A stretch of 64,000 bases of DNA. Origin: an uncultured Drancourtella sp. Its GTDB lineage: Bacteria; Bacillota; Clostridia; Lachnospirales; Lachnospiraceae. Shown in pieces: positions 8,986 to 17,293 of this stretch; within the stretch, counting starts at the first letter, position 1, and every line of letters starts with the position of its first letter. The stretch is taken from contig CALFLL010000046.1 in the NCBI GenBank assembly GCA_937880845.1, positions 1 to 64,000 of the forward strand, given 5' to 3'. The position numbers were made by a program, and so were the translations under genes. The notes beneath the pieces are model-generated. The model was not told the DNA's origin, searched no databases, and worked only from the letters and a program-made list of their open reading frames with translations.

Positions 8986-9912
8986 ATGGATTATAGAATT
9001 ATGTTATTACTTTATACTTACAAGTGTAGTTCGAAATGTGATATTTGTACTTTTTCATGTGGTCCAGAACGATCAGAAAAAATGGATAAGAATTTTGCAA
9101 AAGAATTAATTCGACAGGCAAAAGATAACAAATTTTTTCTTGTTGGATTTGCAGGTGGTGAACCATTAGTATTTAAAGATGAAATTATGGAACTTTCTAA
9201 ATATAGTAGAGAACTTGGAATGCGTACTACTATTACATCGAATTGTTTTTGGGCGACATCCTATGAGGAAGCACTTAGTGTAGTTCAAGAAATGAAGGAA
9301 TCTGGAGTAAGTCATTTGAAAATAAGCTCCGATGATTTTCATAGCAAATATGTACCTTATGATAACATCAAAAATGTACTTATGGCCTGTAAAAAAATGA
9401 ATCTTAAAACTGTTATTGGGTGTACATCGCTTAAAAATAGTAAGAGAGCACGTGGCATGCTTGAGCATATCGAAGACTATTCAGTAAATGTTAATATAAT
9501 TGAACAGACTTGCTATCCTTTGGGAAGAGCAGCCGATATGTTTGATGAGAATGAATATATTTATAATAGGGATTATGGAGATTATTGCAGAGATCAGGGG
9601 ATTTTAACTGTTACACCAGAAGGAAAGGTATATCCATGCGGCAGTATGTGTGGAATGGTAGAGAGTAGAGAAATTAAGTATTCGGGAAAAGTGGATCTAA
9701 GAAATATACTTGAACTAGCTGGGATGAATAAGCATATTCAATTTATTGCAGAACATGGTATAAAACCATATATTAAATATATTAGTGAACATAATATGCC
9801 AATCAGAATTCCAGAAAAATATATAGATACATGTGATATGTGTTATAGACTTTTTAGTAGGAAAGAAAACGTCCCTATTTTGGATAATGTAATTAGGAAT
9901 ATTAGTGAATAA
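8986..9912 (+). CDS. YydG-like radical SAM enzyme, possible peptide epimerase
   Basis: A 308-residue radical-SAM protein without a full SPASM domain. The cluster motif is CSSKCDIC (Cys 14, 18, 21) at the very N terminus, followed by AGGEPL and a stretch ITSNCFWATSYEEA. The C-terminal part has PCGSMCG and CDMCYRLFS. From memory, this order and the spacing of the SN-FW, ISxDxxHxxYVP-like and C-terminal CxxC features resemble the epipeptide epimerase YydG of Bacillus, which converts L to D residues. If so, the product would carry D-amino acids as well as Cys-derived links. AAAGGAGGAG precedes the start. Radical-SAM identity is secure; epimerase activity is inference. Confidence 0.85.
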   Translation: MDYRIMLLLYTYKCSSKCDICTFSCGPERSEKMDKNFAKELIRQAKDNKFFLVGFAGGEPLVFKDEIMELSKYSRELGMRTTITSNCFWATSYEEALSVVQEMKESGVSHLKISSDDFHSKYVPYDNIKNVLMACKKMNLKTVIGCTSLKNSKRARGMLEHIEDYSVNVNIIEQTCYPLGRAADMFDENEYIYNRDYGDYCRDQGILTVTPEGKVYPCGSMCGMVESREIKYSGKVDLRNILELAGMNKHIQFIAEHGIKPYIKYISEHNMPIRIPEKYIDTCDMCYRLFSRKENVPILDNVIRNISE

Positions 9913-9933
9913 TAAAATGGAAATTTAAAAGAT

Positions 9934-12441
9934 ATGAGTATAGAACTTTTTGAGTATAAAAATAGCTATCCAAGATTTGTAGGTGTAAATGAAAAAAATC
10001 AAAGAGAGAAAGTTGATATTAACATAGCTGTATTTACACCAACGGAAGCAGATAGTGGTGAAAGTCATGTAATTGAACATTGCATAGCATCAGAAATATC
10101 ACATATAGTTGGTAATATCGCGTTTTCTGCATATGTTTTTCATAATATCACATATTATAATATTCAGATTCAAAAAGAAAATATAGGTTTAATTGATAAT
10201 ATAATTGAAATAATAGTTAATCCTAAATTTCTGAAAGAAAAGAGTATATTCAATAGAGAAAGCCATAATATACAATACATAAATGGAGTAAGGCGAATTG
10301 GTGGAGTTGTATTAAATGAGGTTTTAAATAAATGCAATAATAAAAAATATGTACTACTAAATAATATTCCGAAATCATTATCAGATCAAGAGTATGTTGA
10401 AGGAGTTTCAGGAGGAACTGTAGAGAGGATTTTACACCTTACATATGATCAATGTAAGAATTATTTTCAGAAGTATTACACAAAAGGAAATATGTGTATT
10501 TCTATAACGGGAGGTATGCCGGAGGAATTTAGAGAGAGGATATCAAAAAAATATTCTAAGAATAGCAAAGTATTTAATGATAATAAGTTCTTAAAGACAT
10601 GGAAAGGTAATCAAATTGAATTACGGACAAAAAAGTTTAAAACTACATATTTTACAGAAAGTGATGGCGGAGATTCTATTTATAGTATTAATATAAAGCT
10701 ATTGTTACCTAAAAATAATCTTGAATATAATTTTTATTATTGTGTTAAAGAAAAAATACAATATCAATGCCAGAAAAAGGGATTGAGAATTCAGGTGGAG
10801 TTACGTAATACTATCAGATATGTGTATATAGCTACAATATATAAAAACTACCAATATACAAAAATAATATATCAAGTTTTATATGAAGTATTTAATGAAT
10901 CAGAGACTTATAGGACCCCGAAAAGCTATATCGAAGGTTTTATATTAGAAAATAATGGTACAGTAAAAGGTGAGGTGGTTATTCGCTTTTTGGCAGAAGC
11001 ATATTTTGCAAAATTACCAATAAAAAGCTTTTTACAAAAAAAAGACACATGTCTGGATGTGGAAAAACTTATTAAAAATGTTGAAATAGGTGAGCTGGAA
11101 GTATTTCCTGTTTCAAAGAATATATTAAGTCAAATATTTAAAAACTATATTGTTTCTCCTAATGCAAACTTTTATCAGCCTCAAGAATTCACTGTAAACT
11201 GGGAAAAAATTGAAATTGAAAATATCCCCTATTTATTACCAGCGTATGATATTAAACTGGTGAAAAAGATAAAAGTTAACAATGTTACCATTTACTATTA
11301 TCAGGATAAAATATCTTGGATAAAAATTTTCTTCAATGTAACAGGAGTTGAAGACTATACTATTTTTTTGCTGGGATCTTATGTGAAAAGAATTAATTGT
11401 ATGCTGGACACTCGAAAAATGAAATTGTCTCCGTTACCGATATATAATTATTACCAAAGATCTTCTAACACATATATTGTTTTATCTCTTTTGGTAGGAA
11501 AATATAATGACATTGACGTTATTGTAAATAAAATTCTAAATTTTAAAATCACAAAAAAAATATTATATAATAGTTTGAATTCAGATATACAAGAAACGGA
11601 GGCTCTTATTAAGAAAAATATAGTTAATTTAGTTACCATTCGTGTTTTGGCATATTTTAGAACTTCTGAGTTACATAAAGATTTGCTTTTTGGATTAAGT
11701 AGAATTGAATATGCAAAAATAATAAAATCTTTTTTAGAATGTGAAAATAATATAGAAGACTTATCACTTAAAGATATACTTAAAAGAAAAGTGGAAATTA
11801 TTGGGGCATCATTTCCTTTCCAAGCTAATAACTTAATGAGTAATAAGAAAAGTGAAAAGTATGAATATATAAATATTCAAAAACCGGACATTCCAAAAGA
11901 TGAAACTATATTTGTAAATGCAGGAGGAGATTGGATTGCGGCAGGTGTAGATATAAAGGAGATAGATAGAAAAACATTATCTAAGTATAAGATACTTTGC
12001 GAATTAATTACAAATCTCTATTTTTTAAATTTTTTAAGAGAAAGAAGTGTATATTATGGTGAAATAAATCTAATAGATGATGTTCTGATAGTAATCGTGA
12101 ATAGTCAAATAGAAGTAGTGGATATAGAAGAAATACAAGAGCAATTAAAAAATTTCGTTAGTAAGAGTTTTGATAATATTATCAATATTTTTCCTATATG
12201 GCTAAAAAAGTCATGGAATAAAAAAGATTTTAATCTTGGAAGAGAGCAACAAATACTGAATCAAATTTTTAGAAAAAGTTTAAGAGATCCATTGTTAGGT
12301 GAGAATATTACAAGAGAAGAATTACAATTGTTTATGTCCATACTTTCGAAGTATTCTAGTAAAATGAAAAGAGTTATTATAAAGGAGACACCAAAGTATA
12401 ATTGGTTACCAAGAAAAAATAATCAGGAAGATAATTCATAA
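9934..12441 (+). CDS. M16-type zinc metallopeptidase, likely leader peptidase
   Basis: An 835-residue protein with the inverted zinc motif HxxEH (His45, Glu48, His49, in HVIEHC) and a downstream LNEV with Glu129 in the position of the third metal ligand of the M16 family. The C-terminal half has no such motif, as in the two-lobed M16 enzymes where only one lobe is catalytic. Zinc peptidases of this family remove leaders or degrade peptides in other RiPP systems, so it probably trims the modified precursor. The ribosome site is weak compared with neighbours. It ends in TAATG, sharing its last A with the ABC gene start. Activity on the precursor is inferred from operon position. Confidence 0.85.
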   Translation: MSIELFEYKNSYPRFVGVNEKNQREKVDINIAVFTPTEADSGESHVIEHCIASEISHIVGNIAFSAYVFHNITYYNIQIQKENIGLIDNIIEIIVNPKFLKEKSIFNRESHNIQYINGVRRIGGVVLNEVLNKCNNKKYVLLNNIPKSLSDQEYVEGVSGGTVERILHLTYDQCKNYFQKYYTKGNMCISITGGMPEEFRERISKKYSKNSKVFNDNKFLKTWKGNQIELRTKKFKTTYFTESDGGDSIYSINIKLLLPKNNLEYNFYYCVKEKIQYQCQKKGLRIQVELRNTIRYVYIATIYKNYQYTKIIYQVLYEVFNESETYRTPKSYIEGFILENNGTVKGEVVIRFLAEAYFAKLPIKSFLQKKDTCLDVEKLIKNVEIGELEVFPVSKNILSQIFKNYIVSPNANFYQPQEFTVNWEKIEIENIPYLLPAYDIKLVKKIKVNNVTIYYYQDKISWIKIFFNVTGVEDYTIFLLGSYVKRINCMLDTRKMKLSPLPIYNYYQRSSNTYIVLSLLVGKYNDIDVIVNKILNFKITKKILYNSLNSDIQETEALIKKNIVNLVTIRVLAYFRTSELHKDLLFGLSRIEYAKIIKSFLECENNIEDLSLKDILKRKVEIIGASFPFQANNLMSNKKSEKYEYINIQKPDIPKDETIFVNAGGDWIAAGVDIKEIDRKTLSKYKILCELITNLYFLNFLRERSVYYGEINLIDDVLIVIVNSQIEVVDIEEIQEQLKNFVSKSFDNIINIFPIWLKKSWNKKDFNLGREQQILNQIFRKSLRDPLLGENITREELQLFMSILSKYSSKMKRVIIKETPKYNWLPRKNNQEDNS

Positions 12442-14087
12442 TGATAAAAGATGTTTTAAATTTGATTGATAAATCTTTAAAAAGTTTCATATTATTTCAG
12501 ATTCTGTGTGCTGTCTGGGGGATTTTATATACCATTTGTTCTTTGATTTTTCCGACAGCAGTTAGTAAATTAATTGACCAAGTGATTTTAGCTCATGAAT
12601 ATAACAAGACATTATATTATCTTTTTATAATTTTAATCAGTGGATTTTTAATGATAGTGTTTAATTATATTCAGTATATTGAATACTATAAATTTGGACA
12701 AAAAGGGAAATTAATTATAAGTAAAAAAATCTTTGACAGAATATTACATGCAAATGGAAAATTTCGAGAGAAATATTCTTCTGGAGATATTTTGAGAATT
12801 ATTGAACAAGATACGAATCAGATCGAAAATTTTATAGGGCAGGGTATAGGACAAATAGCGGTTAATATAATTGTCGTTGCTGGTGTTATTATTTTAATAC
12901 TTGTGCAGCAGCCTATTATTGGTTTAATAATGATAATTTTATCTGTTGCCTTTTCTCTAATACAAGCTTTTTTATCGTATATATTGAAACAAGAAGCAAG
13001 CGAGTTAAGAGATGATCTGGGGAAAAATTCATCCTTTTCGAATGAAGTCATTTTACATTCTGAACAAGTTGCAACATCGGGATATGTAGAAACTTATTTT
13101 CAAGAATATAAATCTAGAAATGAGAAGATATATACCAAAAATATTTCGCAGATGAGTAAAATTTTAATGGGAAGAAATATTGGAATTGCATATAACGTGA
13201 TTGGAAATCTTATTACTATGGGAATTGGCGTTTGTGAAATTAGGAATGGAAATATGACAGTAGGTAGCTTATTAGCATTTACAATGTATGTGCAAAGATT
13301 ATATGGTCCTCTAGTGATAATCTCCAATTCGTATTTGAATTTAAAGAAGGCGGTACCGCATATAGAACGAATAAAAAGGTTTCTTGATAGTGCAGAATGT
13401 ATTATAGATGGCTGTATTAAGCCGGAAACGAAGATGAGAGGCATAATTGCGTTTAAAAATGTTTTTTTCAAATATGATGAAAAGGAGGTGTTAAAAAGGT
13501 GCAATCTACAAATTGAGCCTGAAAAGTTAACAGCTATTATAGGGAATAATGGTAGTGGAAAATCAACATTGATTAAATTATTATTAAAAACTTATAATTG
13601 TTCTTCTGGAGAAATTCTTGTAGATAATATAGATATTAACAAATATTCGAATAATTATTTTTATAATAATATTAGTGTAATGTTTCAAAATAATTTTTTG
13701 ATTAGTGGTAAATTAATAGACATAATAAATCCAGGGAAAAAAGAAGTAGATATGAACTATATTTATAGTCTATTTCAGAGAGTTAGATTGGACATAAATA
13801 AATTCGAGAGTGGATTAGATACATATATATGTGAAAATAATATAAATGTTTCCGGTGGAGAACTGCAAAAACTTAATATTATCAAAATTTTAATTGAGGA
13901 TAGACCTTTAGTTATATTAGATGAGCCAACATCAGCTTTAGATAATGATAGCGAGGACGAAATTTGTGAATTGTTCAAAGAACTATTAAGAGGAAGAACA
14001 GTTATTATTGTGACACATAGAAAAAGAATATTGGGAATATGCGATAAAATAATTAATTTTAATACAATACAGGAGGAACAAGAATAA
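12441..14087 (+). CDS. ABC exporter (membrane plus ATPase domains) for the peptide
   Basis: A 548-residue half-transporter with about six membrane helices in the first 300 residues and a C-terminal ATPase. The ATPase has a GNNGSGKST Walker A near residue 368, a SGGELQK signature near 470, a LDEPTSALD Walker B/D-loop and a THRKR H-loop. It lacks an N-terminal C39 peptidase domain, which fits with the separate M16 peptidase upstream doing the cleavage. It probably exports the mature peptide as a homodimer. Start and stop both overlap neighbours by one base (TAATG), giving tight coupling with the peptidase and with metK. Confidence 0.92.
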   Translation: MIKDVLNLIDKSLKSFILFQILCAVWGILYTICSLIFPTAVSKLIDQVILAHEYNKTLYYLFIILISGFLMIVFNYIQYIEYYKFGQKGKLIISKKIFDRILHANGKFREKYSSGDILRIIEQDTNQIENFIGQGIGQIAVNIIVVAGVIILILVQQPIIGLIMIILSVAFSLIQAFLSYILKQEASELRDDLGKNSSFSNEVILHSEQVATSGYVETYFQEYKSRNEKIYTKNISQMSKILMGRNIGIAYNVIGNLITMGIGVCEIRNGNMTVGSLLAFTMYVQRLYGPLVIISNSYLNLKKAVPHIERIKRFLDSAECIIDGCIKPETKMRGIIAFKNVFFKYDEKEVLKRCNLQIEPEKLTAIIGNNGSGKSTLIKLLLKTYNCSSGEILVDNIDINKYSNNYFYNNISVMFQNNFLISGKLIDIINPGKKEVDMNYIYSLFQRVRLDINKFESGLDTYICENNINVSGGELQKLNIIKILIEDRPLVILDEPTSALDNDSEDEICELFKELLRGRTVIIVTHRKRILGICDKIINFNTIQEEQE

Positions 14088-15283
14088 TGAAAAACAAAAG
14101 ATTATTTACATCGGAATCGGTAACTGAAGGTCATCCAGATAAAATGTGTGATGCGATTTCAGATGCAATTCTTGATGCATTGATGGAGCAGGATCCGATG
14201 AGTCGCGTGGCTTGCGAAGTAGCAGCTACAACAGGTGTAGTACTGGTAATGGGAGAGATTACGACAACAGCATATGTTGATATTCCTAAAATTGTTAGAG
14301 AAACAGTCCGAGAGATTGGATATACGAATGCTGAATACGGATTCGATGCAAATACTTGCGCTGTGATCACTGCAATTGATGAACAGTCTCCGGATATTGC
14401 AATGGGAGTAGATCAAGCATTTGAAAAAAGAAATGTTACTGGAGAGAGTGAGAATTTATCTTCAGTATTGGGAGCTGGAGATCAGGGCATGATGTTCGGA
14501 TATGCCACAGATGAAACGCCAGAGTATATGCCGTATTCAATTGTAGTGGCACATAAGTTAGCGAAAAGGTTAGCAGAAGTAAGAAAGGATGGAATACTTC
14601 CCTATTTAAGACCGGACGGAAAAACGCAGGTTACAGTGGAATATGATTCGGCAGGAAGGCCTATTCGGATAGATACAGTGGTTATATCCACACAGCATGA
14701 TCCGGAAGTAACACAGGAACAGATGTATGTAGATATGAAAGAACAGGTACTTGCACCGGTAATCTCTCAAGGAATGATTGATGATAAAACGAAGATTTAT
14801 GTTAATCCTACAGGAAGATTTGTAATCGGGGGGCCACATGGAGATAGTGGGTTAACAGGACGAAAAATCATCGTAGACACATATGGCGGATATGCCCGGC
14901 ATGGTGGCGGAGCATTTTCAGGTAAGGACTGTACAAAAGTAGATCGTTCGGCAGCATATGCGGCTCGTTATGTGGCAAAGAATATTGTGGCAGCAGGACT
15001 TGCTAATAAGTGTGAAATTCAGCTCTCTTATGCTATAGGTGTGGCTGAACCGATATCTATTATGGTGGATACATTTGAAACAGGTGTAATTTCAGACACA
15101 CAATTAGTTGAAATAATTCGTCAAAATTTTGAGCTGAGTTCAGTTGGAATAATCGAATCGTTGGATTTACGTCGGCCAATATATAAGCAAACATCAGCAT
15201 ATGGTCATTTTGGAAGAGATGATATTAAATTGCCTTGGGAGAACACAGATAAAATTGAAATACTAAAACAGTATTTACAATAA
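14087..15283 (+). CDS. metK: S-adenosylmethionine synthetase
   Basis: Makes S-adenosylmethionine from methionine and ATP. The 398-residue length, the early GHPDK motif (residues 15-19), GAGDQGMMFGYA and the P-loop-like GGGAFSGKDCTKVDRSAAY block are all standard for MetK. AGGAGG lies upstream and the start shares a base with the preceding ABC stop. Its presence as the last gene of a five-radical-SAM operon suggests a dedicated supply of the cosubstrate. Base composition looks clearly less AT-rich than the maturase genes, so it may have been recruited from a housekeeping copy. Whether the cell has a second metK cannot be seen here. Confidence 0.96.
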   Translation: MKNKRLFTSESVTEGHPDKMCDAISDAILDALMEQDPMSRVACEVAATTGVVLVMGEITTTAYVDIPKIVRETVREIGYTNAEYGFDANTCAVITAIDEQSPDIAMGVDQAFEKRNVTGESENLSSVLGAGDQGMMFGYATDETPEYMPYSIVVAHKLAKRLAEVRKDGILPYLRPDGKTQVTVEYDSAGRPIRIDTVVISTQHDPEVTQEQMYVDMKEQVLAPVISQGMIDDKTKIYVNPTGRFVIGGPHGDSGLTGRKIIVDTYGGYARHGGGAFSGKDCTKVDRSAAYAARYVAKNIVAAGLANKCEIQLSYAIGVAEPISIMVDTFETGVISDTQLVEIIRQNFELSSVGIIESLDLRRPIYKQTSAYGHFGRDDIKLPWENTDKIEILKQYLQ

Positions 15284-15306
15284 TGGAAAAAGAGATAGTA
15301 AAACAA

Positions 15307-15366
15307 TTACATGTACATTCGGAATAATTACATTTATAATTTTTATACATGATTATATGCTATAAT
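15307..15366 (+). promoter_or_regulatory. agr/LytTR-type promoter B
   Basis: TTACAT at 15307-15312 and 15328-15333 (21 bp apart) and TATAAT at 15361-15366 (33 bp after the second). The layout is identical to promoter A. It drives the secreted DUF6973-like gene at 15397 and shows that the upstream in-frame ATG at 15349 lies before the -10 box and cannot be the start. Confidence 0.82.
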
Positions 15367-15396
15367 TTTATTAAAGAAGAATTTGGAGGTGCAATT

Positions 15397-16068
15397 ATGA
15401 GGAAAAAAATTATAGGAGTTATGGGATTAGTTATGGTATTAGGTGCTATTTCACCGCTTTCAGCTTATGCGAATGAAAATGCATGCATAGAAAGTGAGTG
15501 GAATACTATTGAAGAAGAAAAATTTGACATTTTGATTGATGAAATTATATCTATCAAAAATGATAATCCTGGATTTACAGATGAACAATTGTTGACCATA
15601 ATTAATAAACAGATAAGCGAAAGCCGGATGGAAAAGGGCATTATAGATATTTGGAATTCACTTACTGAATCTGAAAAGAAACTTTGCATACGTTATCCAT
15701 TTGATGCTTTAAAAGTCAATACTGCAAGAAATATCGCAACAGAACAGACGCAAACAAAGTTTGGCTATAGTGGCTTAGGAGACAGAAGTGATGCTTTTAG
15801 ACATGGTATTTGGAATGCTGAGATGAGCATCTTGATCGGTAGTGAAAAGGCAGAGCTATTTGCCACTGCACATGAAGATAAAGATGTTTCTGGAAATGAA
15901 TCCGATGGCTTCCCTAAAACAGCTCATAAAGAAATGGATTTACATAATAATGAAGTGGGAAGACAGATGGGAGAAGAACATAGAGAAGTTTCCGAAGATG
16001 AATTGGCAGATATAATTTATTCCGACATTTATTCAGAGTCTACTCAATTTGTGTGGTTGCATGAATAA
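15397..16068 (+). CDS. Secreted protein with DUF6973-like domain
   Basis: A 223-residue exported protein. Residues 1-25 form a signal peptide ending near AYA. The C-terminal half has the block SDAFRHGIWNAEMS and then MDLHNNEVGRQ, which I associate with the DUF6973 family, whose function is not established. Conserved His, Asp and Asn residues in these motifs look like a catalytic or metal site. GGAGGT sits 6 bases before the ATG. It has its own agr-type promoter, so it is predicted to be released when the quorum system is on. It might be a hydrolase, a toxin-like factor or a partner of the exported peptide; none can be chosen from sequence. Confidence 0.75.
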   Translation: MRKKIIGVMGLVMVLGAISPLSAYANENACIESEWNTIEEEKFDILIDEIISIKNDNPGFTDEQLLTIINKQISESRMEKGIIDIWNSLTESEKKLCIRYPFDALKVNTARNIATEQTQTKFGYSGLGDRSDAFRHGIWNAEMSILIGSEKAELFATAHEDKDVSGNESDGFPKTAHKEMDLHNNEVGRQMGEEHREVSEDELADIIYSDIYSESTQFVWLHE

Positions 16069-16072
16069 TAGA

Positions 16073-16117
16073 AAAGTAAGACAATCAAGGAAATGACCTT
16101 GTTTGTCTTACTTTTTA
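16073..16117 (+). terminator. Rho-independent terminator
   Basis: AAGTAAGACAA and TTGTCTTACTT form the stem, with an inner TCAAGG/CCTTG pairing, followed by TTTTTA. It separates the DUF6973 gene from the regulator operon. Confidence 0.85.
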
Positions 16118-16152
16118 TTTGCGTAATTGAATACCCCTATTATTTGTGTCAG

Positions 16153-16177
16153 ATAATGCTAAAAAGGGTAGCATTAT
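16153..16177 (+). promoter_or_regulatory. Inverted repeat upstream of the HTH regulator
   Basis: ATAATGCTA, 7 bases, then TAGCATTAT: a perfect 9-bp inverted repeat 30 bases before the regulator start. It is placed like an autoregulatory operator for the Cro/CI-type protein. It could also act as an RNA hairpin. Confidence 0.45.
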
Positions 16178-16206
16178 TTTATAACAAATTTAAGGAGTAG
16201 AAAAAT

Positions 16207-16587
16207 ATGGAGAGCCGAATTAAAATTCTTAGAGAGAAAAGGGGACTTATACAAGCAATTCTGGCAACAGAGCTTGGAATTACGCAGCAGACGCTTAGTA
16301 AATATGAAAAAGATGTCAATATTATAAAAATAGATGTTCTTAAAAGACTTGCAGAGTATTTTAATGTTACAACAGATTATTTGTTGGGATTATCTGATGT
16401 AAAGCGGGATCTGACAGGGCAGCTCAAAATTAGCGAAACTTTAGATGAGTATTATGATTTGATCGAGGTATATAAAAAACTGGATAGGTATGATCAGGAA
16501 TTGGTGTGGTCAATTTTACAGATTGTTCGGAAAAATGAAGAAAAAAGAATGGAGGGGACAAAAGATGATAAATGTGGCAATCTGTGA
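16207..16587 (+). CDS. Cro/CI-type HTH transcriptional regulator
   Basis: A 126-residue protein with an N-terminal XRE-type helix-turn-helix (about residues 5-60, including LGITQQTLSKYE and the FNVTTDYLLGLSD segment typical of this family) and a helical C-terminal tail. AAGGAG precedes the start. Its end overlaps the response-regulator gene by 23 bases, so it is the first gene of the regulator-kinase operon. It may repress the operon through the inverted repeat at 16153, which would make agr activation depend on two inputs. Confidence 0.88.
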   Translation: MESRIKILREKRGLIQAILATELGITQQTLSKYEKDVNIIKIDVLKRLAEYFNVTTDYLLGLSDVKRDLTGQLKISETLDEYYDLIEVYKKLDRYDQELVWSILQIVRKNEEKRMEGTKDDKCGNL

Positions 16588-17293
16588 TGACGATATCTCA
16601 GTGGCAGGACGAATAGAAAGGATGCTTCAGAATATTGCAAAGAGAAATTTTATTGATATAGATACAGAAGTTTTTTGGAATGGGAAACAATTGGTTGAGC
16701 TGGTAGAAGACAGAACCTATTTTGATATTATTTTTTTAGACATAGAAATGGGGAAAGAGGATGGGATCACTGTAGCAAGAAGAATCCGGAGAACAGATAG
16801 GAAAACTTTGATTGTATATGTTACCAGTCATGAAAACTATATGAAGGAGTCTTTTTCTGTTCGGCCATTTCAATTTTTAGTAAAGCCGGTAAGCGAAAGC
16901 CAGATGGAAATCTGTTTTAAAGAAGCATATGAGGAAATAAATAGTGAGGACAGTTATTTCCGGTACAGTTACCAGAGGGTAAGCCATAAGATTCCCATTT
17001 GTGACATTCTCTTTTTTGAAAGCAGCAGACGGAAGATCCGGATAATAACAGAAAAAGGGGAGTTCGAACTTTATGGCAAACTTAATGATATTGAGAAGAG
17101 TTTAAAGAAAAGCAAAGTGGCATTTTTACGAGTACATCAATCCTTTTTGGTAAACTATAAACATGTAGATGAGCTAGGCTATGACTTTGTTGTGTTAGAC
17201 AATGGAAAGCAAATATCCATTAGTGAAGACAGGCGGAAGAATATCAGCCAGGAGTACTGTGCTATGGAGGACACCTTTTATGTTGGAAAATAA
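16565..17293 (+). CDS. LytTR-family response regulator (AgrA-like)
   Basis: A 242-residue regulator with a receiver domain (acidic pocket CDDD at residues 7-10, phospho-acceptor Asp59 in IIFLDIEMG, conserved Lys in LVKPV) and a C-terminal LytTR DNA-binding domain from about residue 140, including FFESSRRKIRI and RVHQSFLVN. The start at 16565 has GGAGGGG upstream. It overlaps the HTH gene before it and the kinase gene after it. LytTR proteins bind paired direct repeats; four such sites with identical spacing occur in this window and are the predicted targets. Confidence 0.93.
   Translation: MINVAICDDDISVAGRIERMLQNIAKRNFIDIDTEVFWNGKQLVELVEDRTYFDIIFLDIEMGKEDGITVARRIRRTDRKTLIVYVTSHENYMKESFSVRPFQFLVKPVSESQMEICFKEAYEEINSEDSYFRYSYQRVSHKIPICDILFFESSRRKIRIITEKGEFELYGKLNDIEKSLKKSKVAFLRVHQSFLVNYKHVDELGYDFVVLDNGKQISISEDRRKNISQEYCAMEDTFYVGK

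Noticed and set aside
15349..15396. Upstream ATG of the DUF6973 gene as the start
   Set aside because: It lies before the -10 box of promoter B, so it would not be in the mRNA; the signal peptide begins at 15397.
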